A stretch of DNA of 37,963 nt from Pseudomonadota bacterium (GTDB taxonomy: Bacteria; Pseudomonadota; Gammaproteobacteria; Burkholderiales; Ferrovaceae): NCBI GenBank assembly GCA_021796835.1, contig JAKABO010000019.1, forward strand, positions 1 through 37,963, given 5' to 3'. The position numbers and the translations under genes are program-made. Under the pieces are notes generated by a model, which saw nothing but the letters and a program-made list of their open reading frames with translations, was not told the origin of the DNA and ran no database searches. Shown piece after piece: positions 10,495-18,861 of the stretch; within the stretch, counting starts at the first letter, position 1; each line of letters opens with the position of its first letter.

Positions 10495-11757
10495 ATGTCT
10501 CTGCCGCTCGCCCCTGTTGGCCCATACCGTTCGCCCCTCGATGGCACCCTGATGCTGGAGTCGGTTTCCCTGAACGAGATCGCCGAACGCTACGGAACCC
10601 CGTGCTATGTGTACTCCCAATCCGCCCTGCTCCAGTCTTACCAGGAGTACCGGGATGCCTTTCAAGCCTTTGACACCCTCGTCTGCTATGCCGTCAAGGC
10701 CAATGCCAACCTGACTCTCCTGCGCCTCCTCGCCGCGCAGGGGGCCGGTTTCGATATCGTGTCCGGAGGAGAGTTATTCCGCGTACTGCAAGCCGGCGGG
10801 GATCCACGCCGCATCGTATTTTCGGGAATCGCCAAGTCCCAGCGGGAGATCGATGAAGCATTGAAAGCCGGGATCCTCTGTTTCAACGTGGAATCCGCTG
10901 CCGAGCTCCAGCGCCTGTCCGGGTGCGCCACCCGCTTGGGGGTGACCGCGCCCGTCTCGCTGAGAGTCAACCCGGAGGTTGATGCGCGCACTCACCCCTA
11001 CATCGCCACGGGATTGCGTACCAGCAAATTCGGCGTGCCGGCAACCACTGCGCTGGCCCTTTATCGGGAAGCCCGAAAACTTCCCCACCTGAAGATCGTC
11101 GGAATCGACTGTCATATCGGATCCCAGATCACCACGCTGGAACCTTTTCTCGAGGCCACCGATAAAATTCTCGAACTCGTGCACCAACTCGCCGCAGAAG
11201 ACATTCCCCTGGAGCATATCGATCTGGGCGGCGGCGTGGGCATTTGTTACCGGGATGAAACCCCTCTCTCCCTATCCGACTATGCAACGGCATTGAAATC
11301 GCGTTTCAGCCAGTTCCAGGGACGCCTGCTCTTTGAACCCGGACGACGCATCGTCGGCAATGCCGGTCTGCTCCTGACACGCGTGGAGTACCTGAAAAGC
11401 ATTCCGGAACGTCAACTGGTGATCGTGGATGCCGGCATGAACGATCTGATGCGTCCCTCCCTTTACCAGGCCTGGCATGAAATCGTTCCCGTCGGTGCGC
11501 TCCGAAAAACAGACCAGAAAGTGGATATCGTGGGCCCCGTCTGCGAATCCAGCGATGTTCTGGGCACGGAACGCGTACTCGACGCGCGGGCGGGCGACCT
11601 GTTGGCCATTCTTTCCTGCGGTGCTTACGGCGCCTCCATGTCTTCCCGCTACAATGCCCGTCCTCTCCTCCCCGAGATACTGGTCCATGGGTCCCAGAGC
11701 ACCCTGATCCGCCGTCGGGAAACCTACGCGGACCTGATCCAGCATGAATTGCCCTGA
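10495..11757 (+). CDS. lysA: diaminopimelate decarboxylase
   Basis: PLP-dependent decarboxylation of meso-diaminopimelate to lysine, the last step of the lysine pathway; cytosolic homodimer. It has 420 residues, a fold III (alanine-racemase-like) decarboxylase. The PLP lysine is K68 in YAVKAN. Further hallmarks are the SGGELFR loop, the HIGSQ motif, the GGGVGI phosphate-binding loop and EPGR. The substrate-binding CESSD and the late YNARP also match the family. Only 10 bp separate it from lptM, and the ATG has no clear Shine-Dalgarno, so it is probably coupled to the upstream genes. In many bacteria lysA pairs with dapF, which is not seen here. Confidence 0.98.
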   Translation: MSLPLAPVGPYRSPLDGTLMLESVSLNEIAERYGTPCYVYSQSALLQSYQEYRDAFQAFDTLVCYAVKANANLTLLRLLAAQGAGFDIVSGGELFRVLQAGGDPRRIVFSGIAKSQREIDEALKAGILCFNVESAAELQRLSGCATRLGVTAPVSLRVNPEVDARTHPYIATGLRTSKFGVPATTALALYREARKLPHLKIVGIDCHIGSQITTLEPFLEATDKILELVHQLAAEDIPLEHIDLGGGVGICYRDETPLSLSDYATALKSRFSQFQGRLLFEPGRRIVGNAGLLLTRVEYLKSIPERQLVIVDAGMNDLMRPSLYQAWHEIVPVGALRKTDQKVDIVGPVCESSDVLGTERVLDARAGDLLAILSCGAYGASMSSRYNARPLLPEILVHGSQSTLIRRRETYADLIQHELP

Positions 11758-11780
11758 GTCACGAACCTTTTCCCTGCCTC

Positions 11781-11809
11781 TGTACGAAAAGAAGAATTCG
11801 GCCTACAAT
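11781..11809 (+). promoter_or_regulatory. possible promoter of the H1-like gene
   Basis: TACAAT at 11804-11809 with TGTACG 17 bp upstream at 11781-11786. The -10 is good and the -35 poor. It lies just after lysA and 31 bp before the next start codon. Confidence 0.35.
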
Positions 11810-11840
11810 GGCCTTCACGCTTCTCGTGCAGGAGTTCGTC

Positions 11841-12527
11841 ATGGTCACCGCAAAGAAATCTTCACCCGCGCCACAGCCCCTCGAGTCCGAAGTCCTTTCG
11901 GAACCCGGGAAGAAGAACAAGAAGAAGGCCGCCAAACAGGAAAAATCCAGGGGCATCCCGGAAATCGGGAAGGAGAAAAAAGGCAAGAAGGCCAAAAAAG
12001 CGGAAAAGAAGGCCGACAAGAAAGCCAAAAAAACAGAGAAAAAGGCGCGTAAGGTCGAAGCCTCGAAGACGCTCGGGGAAGTGACCAGCGCAGTCACCCG
12101 GGTCGATACTGTGGCAGAGGAACCCATCCCTGCCGAAGGTGCAGCGTCTGCCAAGCCATCTCCGACCTCCCGGAAAAAGAAATCGGCGGAGCCCCTGCCT
12201 ACCAGCCCTTCTGTCCAAAAAACCCGCCGCCGCAAGGAAGCACCTGCTGCCCCCCTGGAGGAGCGCGTGGCCCCGCCCACCAAACGCGCCCGACGAACCG
12301 CTGTACCGGCAGAAGTTCCTGCACCACCGCTGGCCGAGGGCAAGACGCGCCGGACTTCCATCAAAAAAACGCCCGTCACGGCTGCCCCGAGCAAAAAACG
12401 CGCAACGCCCCCGCCGCCGCCCATCATTTCACCAGACAAGGTCGCCGCCCCTGCCTCTTCTCCCAAAAGCACCCGTCGTCCCCGTGCCCCAAAGACCATC
12501 CCACCGCTGATCAAACCCATGACGTAA
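11841..12527 (+). CDS. lysine/proline-rich histone-H1/AlgP-like protein
   Basis: A 228-residue, highly basic, low-complexity protein. Residues ~25-75 are a Lys/Ala/Glu tract with repeats of the KKAKKAEKKADKKAKK kind, typical of bacterial H1-like proteins. The C-terminal half is rich in Pro, Ala, Arg and Ser, with repeated TRR, KKR and APAP-like units. I see no folded domain, signal peptide or membrane helix. The likely role is non-specific DNA or RNA binding in the nucleoid (compare AlgP/AlgR3 of Pseudomonas or BpH1 of Bordetella), but this rests on composition only. The ATG at 11841 follows AGGAG by 6 bp; a frame extension to 11808 has no such site. It is convergent with mtgA, with 28 bp between the genes. 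Confidence 0.7.
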   Translation: MVTAKKSSPAPQPLESEVLSEPGKKNKKKAAKQEKSRGIPEIGKEKKGKKAKKAEKKADKKAKKTEKKARKVEASKTLGEVTSAVTRVDTVAEEPIPAEGAASAKPSPTSRKKKSAEPLPTSPSVQKTRRRKEAPAAPLEERVAPPTKRARRTAVPAEVPAPPLAEGKTRRTSIKKTPVTAAPSKKRATPPPPPIISPDKVAAPASSPKSTRRPRAPKTIPPLIKPMT

Positions 12528-12555
12528 GGCAGGGGACCGGAAGCAGATCGCCCCC

Positions 12556-13284
12556 CTAATCGGGAATCGCTACCTGATTCCTGCGGTTCTCGATCCTGTC
12601 GGTCTTGTCCTGTAAACGAGGACTGTTGCCGTGCACATCGTAGAAGCGCGGACGGGAAATCATGGAAGCCAGGCGCGCGGACTGCATGGGCGTCAAGTCC
12701 CGGACGGGTTCATGAAAATAGTGCTGGGCGGCGGCAGAACAGCCAAAAACCCCCTCTCCCCACTCGATGGTATTGAGATAAACCTCAAGAATGCGGCGCT
12801 TGCTCCAGGTTGCCTCAAGCATCACCGTGATCAGCGTTTCCTGACCTTTTCGCCATAAACTTCGCCGCTCGGACAAAAACAGGTTCTTGGCCAACTGCTG
12901 GGTCAGGGTGGAGCCGCCGGCCACAAACCGATGACGCCTCAGGTCTCGCCGGTACGCCTGCCGGATGCCCTCCCAATCAAACCCGTGGTGGGTCATGAAG
13001 TGACTGTCCTCGGCAGCCACCACCGCCTGTTTCAGGCTGCCTGGAATTCCCTGATAAGGCACCCAGGGGTGGGGCATGAGGGGAGGGCGTCGTTGCGACT
13101 GGAGAGACGCCGCGCGCGCGCGCATGAAGGAGGTCTGATCCGGGTTATGGGTCCGCCACCACAGGACCTGTCCGAAAATGTAAGTTTCCCACAGCAGCAG
13201 CAACAGCAGGATCCACTTCATCCCAAGCCAGGTCCAGGCCATAAATCTCTTGAGCCCCGCCAGAAACATGCGGTTCAGTGACAT
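12556..13284 (-). CDS. mtgA: monofunctional peptidoglycan glycosyltransferase
   Basis: Inner-membrane GT51 enzyme that polymerises lipid II into glycan strands, without a transpeptidase domain. From the ATG at 13284 it has 242 residues, the same as E. coli MtgA. One N-terminal helix (about residues 14-36) is followed by the GT51 motifs in order: EDSHFMTHHGFDW with the catalytic Glu, GGSTLTQQLAKNLFL, RKGQE...MLEATWSKRRILEVYLN, and EWGEGVFG. The start overlaps the aroE stop (ATGTCACTGA). The frame continues open to 13338 inside aroE, but that extension has no support. Last gene of a rhodanese-aroE-mtgA set. Confidence 0.95.
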   Translation of the reverse strand: MSLNRMFLAGLKRFMAWTWLGMKWILLLLLLWETYIFGQVLWWRTHNPDQTSFMRARAASLQSQRRPPLMPHPWVPYQGIPGSLKQAVVAAEDSHFMTHHGFDWEGIRQAYRRDLRRHRFVAGGSTLTQQLAKNLFLSERRSLWRKGQETLITVMLEATWSKRRILEVYLNTIEWGEGVFGCSAAAQHYFHEPVRDLTPMQSARLASMISRPRFYDVHGNSPRLQDKTDRIENRRNQVAIPD

Positions 13285-14105
13285 GCGGCGCGTAGCGCGC
13301 GTAACACCTCTGCGCTGGGGGGGCGTATACCTCGCCACAAGTAGAAGGATTCGGCAGCCTGTTCCACCAACATCCCCAATCCGTCCTCCGTCCGACCTGC
13401 GCCTGCCTGACCGGCCAGTTTCAGGAACGGGGTCGGACCCTTGCCGTAGCCCAGATCATAAGCCAGGGTTCTCTGGTCGAAGAGCGCCGCCGGAAGCGGG
13501 GGCAGATCGCCCGCCACCGCCGTCGACGTGGCGTTGATCACCACCTCATAGGCCTGCGCCGGAATATCCGGCCAGGAAAATGCACGACAGGAAACGGCGC
13601 TGGGCAGTGACTCCAATTCGCGGACCAGCGTCTGCGCCCGTACCAAAGTCCGGTTCGCGATATCCAGTTGCACGATCCCCGCCTCCAGCAAGGGTTGCAC
13701 GATGCCCCGCGCGGCCCCGCCGGCGCCCAGGATCAGCACGCGTGACCCCTCCAGGGTCACGCCCAGATTCAGGGTCATATCCCGAACCAGCCCCTCACCA
13801 TCCGTATTGTCGGCCCAGAGCGTTCCCTCCGGCGTCACCCCCAGGGTATTGGCTGCGTGCGCCACCCGAGCACGCGGTGAATGCAGCGCAGCCAAGGCGA
13901 AAGCGCGCTCCTTGAAGGGCAGAGTCACATTCAGACCCAGGCCGCCTGCCGCAAAGAAGCGGACGACCTCGCTTTCAAAACCGTCCAGCGTTCCCTCGAT
14001 CCGTTCATAACTGAGGTGCTGTCCCGTCAGAAGTGCAAAATGTCGGTGAATGTCGGGAGAGCGACTGTGCCGGATCGGATGCCCAATCACCCCGTACCGA
14101 TCCAT
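13275..14105 (-). CDS. aroE: shikimate dehydrogenase (NADP+)
   Basis: Reduces 3-dehydroshikimate to shikimate in aromatic amino acid synthesis; cytosolic. It has 276 residues. The N-terminal substrate-binding part has YGVIGHPIRHSRSP and NVTLPFKE (with the catalytic Lys), then DNTDGEG. The NADP-binding loop is GAGGAARG with NRT after the second strand, and INATS follows. The C-terminal DGLGMLVEQAAESFYLWRG also matches AroE. The ATG at 14105 shares one base with the upstream rhodanese stop (TGATG), a translational-coupling arrangement that fixes the start. Its 3' end overlaps mtgA by 10 bp. Confidence 0.97.
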   Translation of the reverse strand: MDRYGVIGHPIRHSRSPDIHRHFALLTGQHLSYERIEGTLDGFESEVVRFFAAGGLGLNVTLPFKERAFALAALHSPRARVAHAANTLGVTPEGTLWADNTDGEGLVRDMTLNLGVTLEGSRVLILGAGGAARGIVQPLLEAGIVQLDIANRTLVRAQTLVRELESLPSAVSCRAFSWPDIPAQAYEVVINATSTAVAGDLPPLPAALFDQRTLAYDLGYGKGPTPFLKLAGQAGAGRTEDGLGMLVEQAAESFYLWRGIRPPSAEVLRALRAACH

Positions 14106-14557
14106 CAACTCTGTTTCCAGGGCAACCCGGCCGCCTGCCACCCATTCAGATGACCGCGGTGCCCCTGCGGGTCGCGATCCCCTTCAAAACCCTGGAGGAT
14201 GTTGTAACACCCCGTCCAACCCATGGAAGTGGCCGCCTCTGCCGCCGCGTGGGACCGGGCCCCGGAACGGCACATAAAGAGCACCAATGACTCTCCAGGA
14301 ACCCGTTCCCGCAAAGTATCCAGAAACGATTCGTTGCGCACGCCCATGGGGTAGGACTGCCATTCCACATGCACCGACCCGGGCACGGATCCAACCCAAT
14401 CCAACTCCGCTTGCGTACGTACGTCCACCAGCACCGCCTGGGCATTCAAATTCAACAGTTCGAAAGCCTCGGTCGGAAGCAGGGCCCCCGCATAGGACAA
14501 TCCGATTTCACGCCCGCGTTGTTGGGCGACTTTCAATAATTCGGCTATTCTGGACAT
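14105..14557 (-). CDS. rhodanese-domain protein
   Basis: A 150-residue single-domain rhodanese, probably a cytosolic sulfurtransferase that carries persulfide on an active-site Cys. The domain core is AVLVDVRTQAELDWVGSVPGSVHVEW. The catalytic loop is CRSGARS, the usual CxxGxR form, in LVLFMCRSGARSHAAAEA. The end (GWTGCYNILQGFEGD...GWQAAGLPW) is typical of small bacterial rhodaneses. The start at 14557 is chosen because GAGG sits 6 bp upstream; three in-frame earlier starts lack a ribosome-binding site. First gene of the rhodanese-aroE-mtgA run, divergent from glnA. The physiological sulfur donor or acceptor cannot be inferred. Confidence 0.88.
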   Translation of the reverse strand: MSRIAELLKVAQQRGREIGLSYAGALLPTEAFELLNLNAQAVLVDVRTQAELDWVGSVPGSVHVEWQSYPMGVRNESFLDTLRERVPGESLVLFMCRSGARSHAAAEAATSMGWTGCYNILQGFEGDRDPQGHRGHLNGWQAAGLPWKQS

Positions 14558-14646
14558 GGAATACCTCATCGATGGATCAGGTTGCATTGTAACCAAAACC
14601 TGTCGTACTCAGGTAAAACTCAGACCCCCTTTTGCGTATCTGAAGA

Positions 14647-14663
14647 CGCACTCTTATGGTGCG
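14647..14663. promoter_or_regulatory. NtrC binding site 1 upstream of glnA
   Basis: CGCACTC, TTA, TGGTGCG is a near-symmetric match to the NtrC (GlnG) consensus TGCACYA-N3-TGGTGCA. It is centred at 14655, 140 bp upstream of the predicted sigma-54 start. Confidence 0.8.
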
Positions 14664-14675
14664 TTTTGCCTGAAA

Positions 14676-14692
14676 AGCACCATGTTGGTGCG
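14676..14692. promoter_or_regulatory. NtrC binding site 2 upstream of glnA
   Basis: AGCACCA, TGT, TGGTGCG is almost the exact NtrC consensus dyad. It is centred at 14684, 111 bp upstream of the predicted start and 29 bp from the first site, a geometry close to the two strong sites at E. coli glnA. Confidence 0.87.
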
Positions 14693-14767
14693 AACCAACC
14701 CGCCACCAAAAAATCATGTTCCTTTACGCTTTCCTTATGGCACAATGCTGGAATAGATTGGAAGGGT

Positions 14768-14785
14768 TTGGCATGTAACCTGCTT
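14768..14785 (+). promoter_or_regulatory. sigma-54 promoter of glnA
   Basis: TTGGCATGTAACCTGCTT contains the -24 GG (14770-14771) and -12 GC (14782-14783) separated by 10 bp, and fits TGGCAY-N5-YTGC. The predicted start is about 14795, giving a ~62-nt leader before glnA. The paired NtrC sites upstream support the call. Confidence 0.85.
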
Positions 14786-14856
14786 ATCCTCCGGGGATTG
14801 AGTGAGGAGCGCCAAGAGGTCGTACTATCCTTAAATTTTCTGACAGGAGAGAAGAA

Positions 14857-16266
14857 ATGGCAGTTGCCGATGTAATGCAGATGGTCAAGGATCATGAGGT
14901 AAAATTCGTCGATTTTCGTTTTACGGACACCCGCGGCAAGGAACAGCACGTCACCGTTCCTGTCAGCCACTTCGGTCCGGACAAATTTACCGAAGGCCAT
15001 GCCTTTGACGGTTCCTCCATCGCTGGCTGGAAGGGGATTCAGGCCTCTGACATGCTTCTGATGCCCGACCCCAACACGGCCAACCTCGACCCTTTCATGG
15101 ATGAGTCCACGCTGATCCTGACCTGCGATGTGATCGAACCTTCCGACGGCAAGGGTTATGATCGCGATCCCCGTTCCCTGGCGAAACGTGCGGAAGCCTA
15201 TCTGAAGTCCAGTGGCATCGGTGATACTGCCTACTTTGGCCCTGAACCAGAATTCTTCGTGTTTGATTCCGTCAGCTGGAATGTGGACATGTCCGGTTGT
15301 TCCGTCCGGGTGGAATCCGAAGAAGCCCCCTGGTCCTCCGGAAAATCCTACGAAGGCGGCAACATGGGCCACCGCCCCGCGATCAAGGGCGGCTATTTCC
15401 CCGTTCCTCCCGTCGATTCTCTCCAGGACATTCGCTCAGCCATGTGTCTGGCCCTGGAGGACATGGGGGTTCCGGTGGAAGTGCACCACCATGAGGTGGC
15501 TGCCCCGGGGCAGTGCGAAATCGGCACCAAATTTGCTCCCCTGGTGCAACGTGCCGACTGGCTCCAGATCCTCAAGTATGTCGTCCACAACGTCGCTCAT
15601 TCCTACGGCAAGACAGCCACTTTCATGCCCAAGCCCATCGTCGGTGACAATGGGTCCGGAATGCACGTTCACCAGTCGGTCTGGAAAGATGGGAAAAATC
15701 TGTTTGCAGGCAGCGGCTACGCCGGTCTCTCCGATTTCGCCCTCTATTACATCGGCGGCATCATCAAGCACGCGAAGGCCCTCAACGCCATCACCAATCC
15801 CAGCACCAATTCCTACAAGCGTCTGGTGCCCGGTTTTGAAGCCCCGGTCAAGTTGGCCTATTCTGCCCGCAACCGTTCGGCGGCGATTCGCGTCCCCTTC
15901 GTACAAAGCGACAAGGCCCGTCGTATCGAAGTGCGCTTTCCCGACCCCACTGCCAACCCGTACCTGGCCTTTTCGGCGCTGATGATGGCTGGCCTGGATG
16001 GTGTCCAGAACAAGATTCATCCTGGCGAAGCCTCCGACCGCGACCTGTACCACCTGAGCCCCGAGGAAGATGCCAAGATCCCGGCTCCTGCGGCCTCTCT
16101 GGAAGAAGCCCTGGCCGCGCTGGACAAGGACCGCGAGTTCCTGACCCGTGGGGGCGTATTCTCCAATGACATGATCGATGCCTACATCGCACTCAAGATG
16201 GAAGAAGTCACCCTGTTCCGGATGACCACCCATCCTCTGGAGTTCCAGATGTACTACAGCCTCTAG
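14857..16266 (+). CDS. glnA: glutamine synthetase, type I
   Basis: ATP-dependent amidation of glutamate to glutamine, the main ammonium-assimilating enzyme; cytosolic dodecamer. It has 469 residues, the same as E. coli GlnA. The N-terminal domain has [17 protein letters not shown] and the loop [16 protein letters not shown]. The catalytic domain shows [10 protein letters not shown], the ATP-site [14 protein letters not shown], and [21 protein letters not shown]. The adenylylation site is Y398 in DLYHLSPEE, so activity is expected to be controlled by GlnE/PII. The Shine-Dalgarno AGGAGA lies 7 bp before the ATG. Transcription is expected from the sigma-54 promoter activated by NtrC, whose gene lies downstream. 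Confidence 0.99.
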   Translation: MAVADVMQMVKDHEVKFVDFRFTDTRGKEQHVTVPVSHFGPDKFTEGHAFDGSSIAGWKGIQASDMLLMPDPNTANLDPFMDESTLILTCDVIEPSDGKGYDRDPRSLAKRAEAYLKSSGIGDTAYFGPEPEFFVFDSVSWNVDMSGCSVRVESEEAPWSSGKSYEGGNMGHRPAIKGGYFPVPPVDSLQDIRSAMCLALEDMGVPVEVHHHEVAAPGQCEIGTKFAPLVQRADWLQILKYVVHNVAHSYGKTATFMPKPIVGDNGSGMHVHQSVWKDGKNLFAGSGYAGLSDFALYYIGGIIKHAKALNAITNPSTNSYKRLVPGFEAPVKLAYSARNRSAAIRVPFVQSDKARRIEVRFPDPTANPYLAFSALMMAGLDGVQNKIHPGEASDRDLYHLSPEEDAKIPAPAASLEEALAALDKDREFLTRGGVFSNDMIDAYIALKMEEVTLFRMTTHPLEFQMYYSL

Positions 16267-16294
16267 ATCCTCACTGGGCATGTCCGCCGTCACC

Positions 16295-16328
16295 AGCCCG
16301 TCAGCCCTCTTTGGATGACGGGCTTTTT
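16295..16328 (+). terminator. rho-independent terminator between glnA and ntrB
   Basis: AGCCCGTCA (16295-16303) pairs with TGACGGGCT (16316-16324) around a 12-nt loop, followed by TTTTT. It ends one base before the probable ntrB start, so ntrBC is probably expressed partly by readthrough. Confidence 0.87.
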
Positions 16329-16329
16329 C

Positions 16330-17418
16330 ATGGATACGTCCCACCCGATCGACCAGGAGGATGCCCGTTTTGTCGGACTGGACCTGCTCCACACGGCCAT
16401 TCTGGTTCTGGATGGAGATCTGCGCATCCGTTTCGTCAATACCGCCACCGAAAGTTTGCTGGCCATGGGGCGCAAGCACCTCGTCAATTCCCCCTTGTCC
16501 CAGATCTCACTTTCCTCCCAAAGTCTGGTGGAACTCACACGCACGGCACTCCAGCAGGAACTGGGATTTCTGGAACATGAGTGGGTCATCCAACCCCTTC
16601 AGGGCGAATCACAGGTCATCAGTTGCACGGGCACCCCGCTGGGCACCCCGGTACAGGGCATTCTGCTGGAACTGCGGCCCATCACCCAGCGCATGCGCAT
16701 CGCCCGGGAAGAAAAGATTCTCGAGGATCAAAAAACCAACCGGGAGTTGTTGCGCAATCTGGCTCATGAGATCCGCAACCCTCTGGGCGGGATCCGTGGC
16801 GCAGCCCAACTCCTGGAAGGCGAACTGGATTCGCCCGAATTGAAGGAATACACACAGGTCATTCGAGACGAAACCGACCGCCTGCAAAACCTGATGGATC
16901 GCCTGCTCAGTTCGCGCCCTTCCCGGCAGGTGGCTGCCCTCAACATTCATGAAGTGCTGGAGCGGGTCCGTACCATTCTCCTGGCTGAATTCCCCCACGG
17001 TCTGAAACTCGAGCGCGACTATGACCCCAGCCTGCCTGACCTCCAGGGGGACCGTGAACAACTCATCCAGGCCGTGCTCAACATCACGCGCAACGCGGCG
17101 CAGGCCCTGGGGGGGACAGGTACGATCCATCTGCAAAGTCGTCCCCTGCGTCAGGTCACCCTGGCGCGACGCCGTTTTCGCCTGGGTGTGATGATCCGTA
17201 TCCGGGACAACGGCCCAGGCATTCCGGAAGACCTCCAGAAACGCATTTTTCAGCCCCTGGTCTCCGGTCGGGAAGGAGGAAGTGGTTTGGGATTGATGTT
17301 GGCACAAAACTTGATTAGTCAACATCAGGGATTGGTGGAATTTGACAGCAGGCCCGGCGAGACCTGTTTCACCCTTATTCTTCCCTTCCTGGAAACCGAG
17401 CAATCCGCTGAACCCTGA
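16330..17418 (+). CDS. glnL: nitrogen-regulation sensor kinase NtrB
   Basis: Cytosolic histidine kinase/phosphatase that sets the phosphorylation state of NtrC in response to PII. It has 362 residues from the ATG at 16330. A PAS-like sensor region covers about residues 14-120, with no membrane helix. The phospho-accepting His is H146 in LAHEIRNPLGGIRGAAQLLEGEL, the NtrB-type H box. The ATPase domain has the N box NITRNAAQAL, DNGPGIPEDL and GGSGLGLMLAQNLI. An alternative ATG at 16315 sits inside the preceding terminator hairpin. Neither start has a Shine-Dalgarno, and the later one gives a more usual N-terminus. The gene ends 18 bp before ntrC. Confidence 0.95.
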   Translation: MDTSHPIDQEDARFVGLDLLHTAILVLDGDLRIRFVNTATESLLAMGRKHLVNSPLSQISLSSQSLVELTRTALQQELGFLEHEWVIQPLQGESQVISCTGTPLGTPVQGILLELRPITQRMRIAREEKILEDQKTNRELLRNLAHEIRNPLGGIRGAAQLLEGELDSPELKEYTQVIRDETDRLQNLMDRLLSSRPSRQVAALNIHEVLERVRTILLAEFPHGLKLERDYDPSLPDLQGDREQLIQAVLNITRNAAQALGGTGTIHLQSRPLRQVTLARRRFRLGVMIRIRDNGPGIPEDLQKRIFQPLVSGREGGSGLGLMLAQNLISQHQGLVEFDSRPGETCFTLILPFLETEQSAEP

Positions 17419-17436
17419 AACCCCATCGAGGAAATG

Positions 17437-18861
17437 ATGACCCACCATACCGTCTGGATTGTAGATGATGACCGTTCGATCCGCTGGGTGCTGGAAAAGG
17501 TACTGGGACGCGAAGAGATCCCCTACCGCTCTTTCTCCAGCGCCACGGAAGCCTTGCATGCCCTGGAAGCCGGAGAATTGCCGGCGACCATTGTGAGCGA
17601 TATCCGCATGCAGGGTCTGAGCGGACTGGACTTCCTGGAACGGGTCAAGCAGGATCACCCCGAGATTCCCATTATCATCATGACCGCCTACTCGGATCTG
17701 GACAGTGCCGTCTCGGCCTTCCAGGGCGGGGCTTACGAGTATCTTCCCAAACCCTTTGATGTGGAACAGGCGCTGGCTCTGGTACGACGTGCCCTGTCCG
17801 AACGTTCTTCACAGGCCGAGGAACCTGTCGCCAACACCATTCCTCCCCTCGATATTCTTGGCCAGGCACCCGCCATGCAGGCGGTGTTTCGAGCCATCGG
17901 ACGTTTGGCGCACTCCCATGCCTCGGTTCTGATCACAGGCGAATCCGGCAGCGGAAAGGAACTGGTGGCACGGGCACTCCATCGCCACGGGCCACGCGCG
18001 GGCATGCCCTTCGTGGCCCTCAACACCGCAGCCATTCCCAAAGACCTGCTGGAATCCGAACTCTTCGGACACGAAAAAGGGGCCTTTACCGGAGCCACCC
18101 AGCAACGCCCTGGTCGATTTGAACAGGCCGAAGGAGGAACCCTGTTCCTCGATGAAATCGGGGATATGCCCCTCGAGTTACAAACCCGTCTCCTGCGCGT
18201 CCTCTCGGATGGACATTACTACCGCGTGGGCGGACAAACCCCCCTGAGTGCCCGTGCACGCATCATCGCCGCCACCCATCAGAACCTCGAGCGCCAGGTA
18301 GAGGAAGGTTCTTTCCGGGAAGACCTCTTTCACCGCCTCAACGTCATTCGCATCCGACTTCCGGCCCTGCGCGAACGCCCCGAGGATATCCCCTTGTTGG
18401 CCCAGCATTTTCTGCAACAGAGTGCGCGCTCCCTGGAAGTGGAGCCCAAACGCCTGTCCGAGGCGACCCAACGTCTGATCACCACATTCCCATGGAAAGG
18501 AAATGTGCGCCAACTGGAAAACCTCTGTCACTGGTTGACGGTCATGGCTCCGGGCATCGTGGTAGAGCCCGCAGATCTCCCCCCGGAATTGCTTTCCCAA
18601 CCCGATGCCCAGGCCCATCTGGCGGAACCCTGGCAGGAAAGCGCTGCACGAGAAATTGCCCGGCGCCTGTCCCAGGGAGAAACGGACCTGGCCCTGTCTC
18701 TGGTGGACCAACTGGAACGCATCCTCATCACCGAAGCACTGACCCATACCCAGGGAAGGCGCATCGAAGCGGCCCAACGTCTCGGATGGGGAAGAAATAC
18801 CCTTACCCGTAAAATTCATGCCCTGGGACTGGACAAACTCTGGGGTTCGGCTCCGGATTAA
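17437..18861 (+). CDS. glnG: nitrogen-regulation response regulator NtrC
   Basis: Enhancer-binding activator of sigma-54 promoters. It has 474 residues and three domains. The receiver domain (1-120) has [12 protein letters not shown], the phospho-acceptor D55 in [13 protein letters not shown], and KPFD. The AAA+ domain (about 145-385) has the Walker [12 protein letters not shown], the sigma-54-contacting loop GAFTGA and the Walker [15 protein letters not shown]-terminal Fis-type helix-turn-helix ([20 protein letters not shown]) binds DNA. GAGG lies 5 bp before the ATG at 17437 and 2 bp before the ATG at 17434, so I prefer the second. It probably acts on the two dyads upstream of glnA. The stop overlaps the convergent exonuclease III stop. 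Confidence 0.97.
   Translation: MTHHTVWIVDDDRSIRWVLEKVLGREEIPYRSFSSATEALHALEAGELPATIVSDIRMQGLSGLDFLERVKQDHPEIPIIIMTAYSDLDSAVSAFQGGAYEYLPKPFDVEQALALVRRALSERSSQAEEPVANTIPPLDILGQAPAMQAVFRAIGRLAHSHASVLITGESGSGKELVARALHRHGPRAGMPFVALNTAAIPKDLLESELFGHEKGAFTGATQQRPGRFEQAEGGTLFLDEIGDMPLELQTRLLRVLSDGHYYRVGGQTPLSARARIIAATHQNLERQVEEGSFREDLFHRLNVIRIRLPALRERPEDIPLLAQHFLQQSARSLEVEPKRLSEATQRLITTFPWKGNVRQLENLCHWLTVMAPGIVVEPADLPPELLSQPDAQAHLAEPWQESAAREIARRLSQGETDLALSLVDQLERILITEALTHTQGRRIEAAQRLGWGRNTLTRKIHALGLDKLWGSAPD

Noticed and set aside
14733-14750. TGGCACAATGCTGGA as a second sigma-54 promoter for glnA
   Set aside because: The -24 part (TGGCAC) is good, but no GC lies at the required -12 spacing. The element at 14768-14785 fits both boxes.
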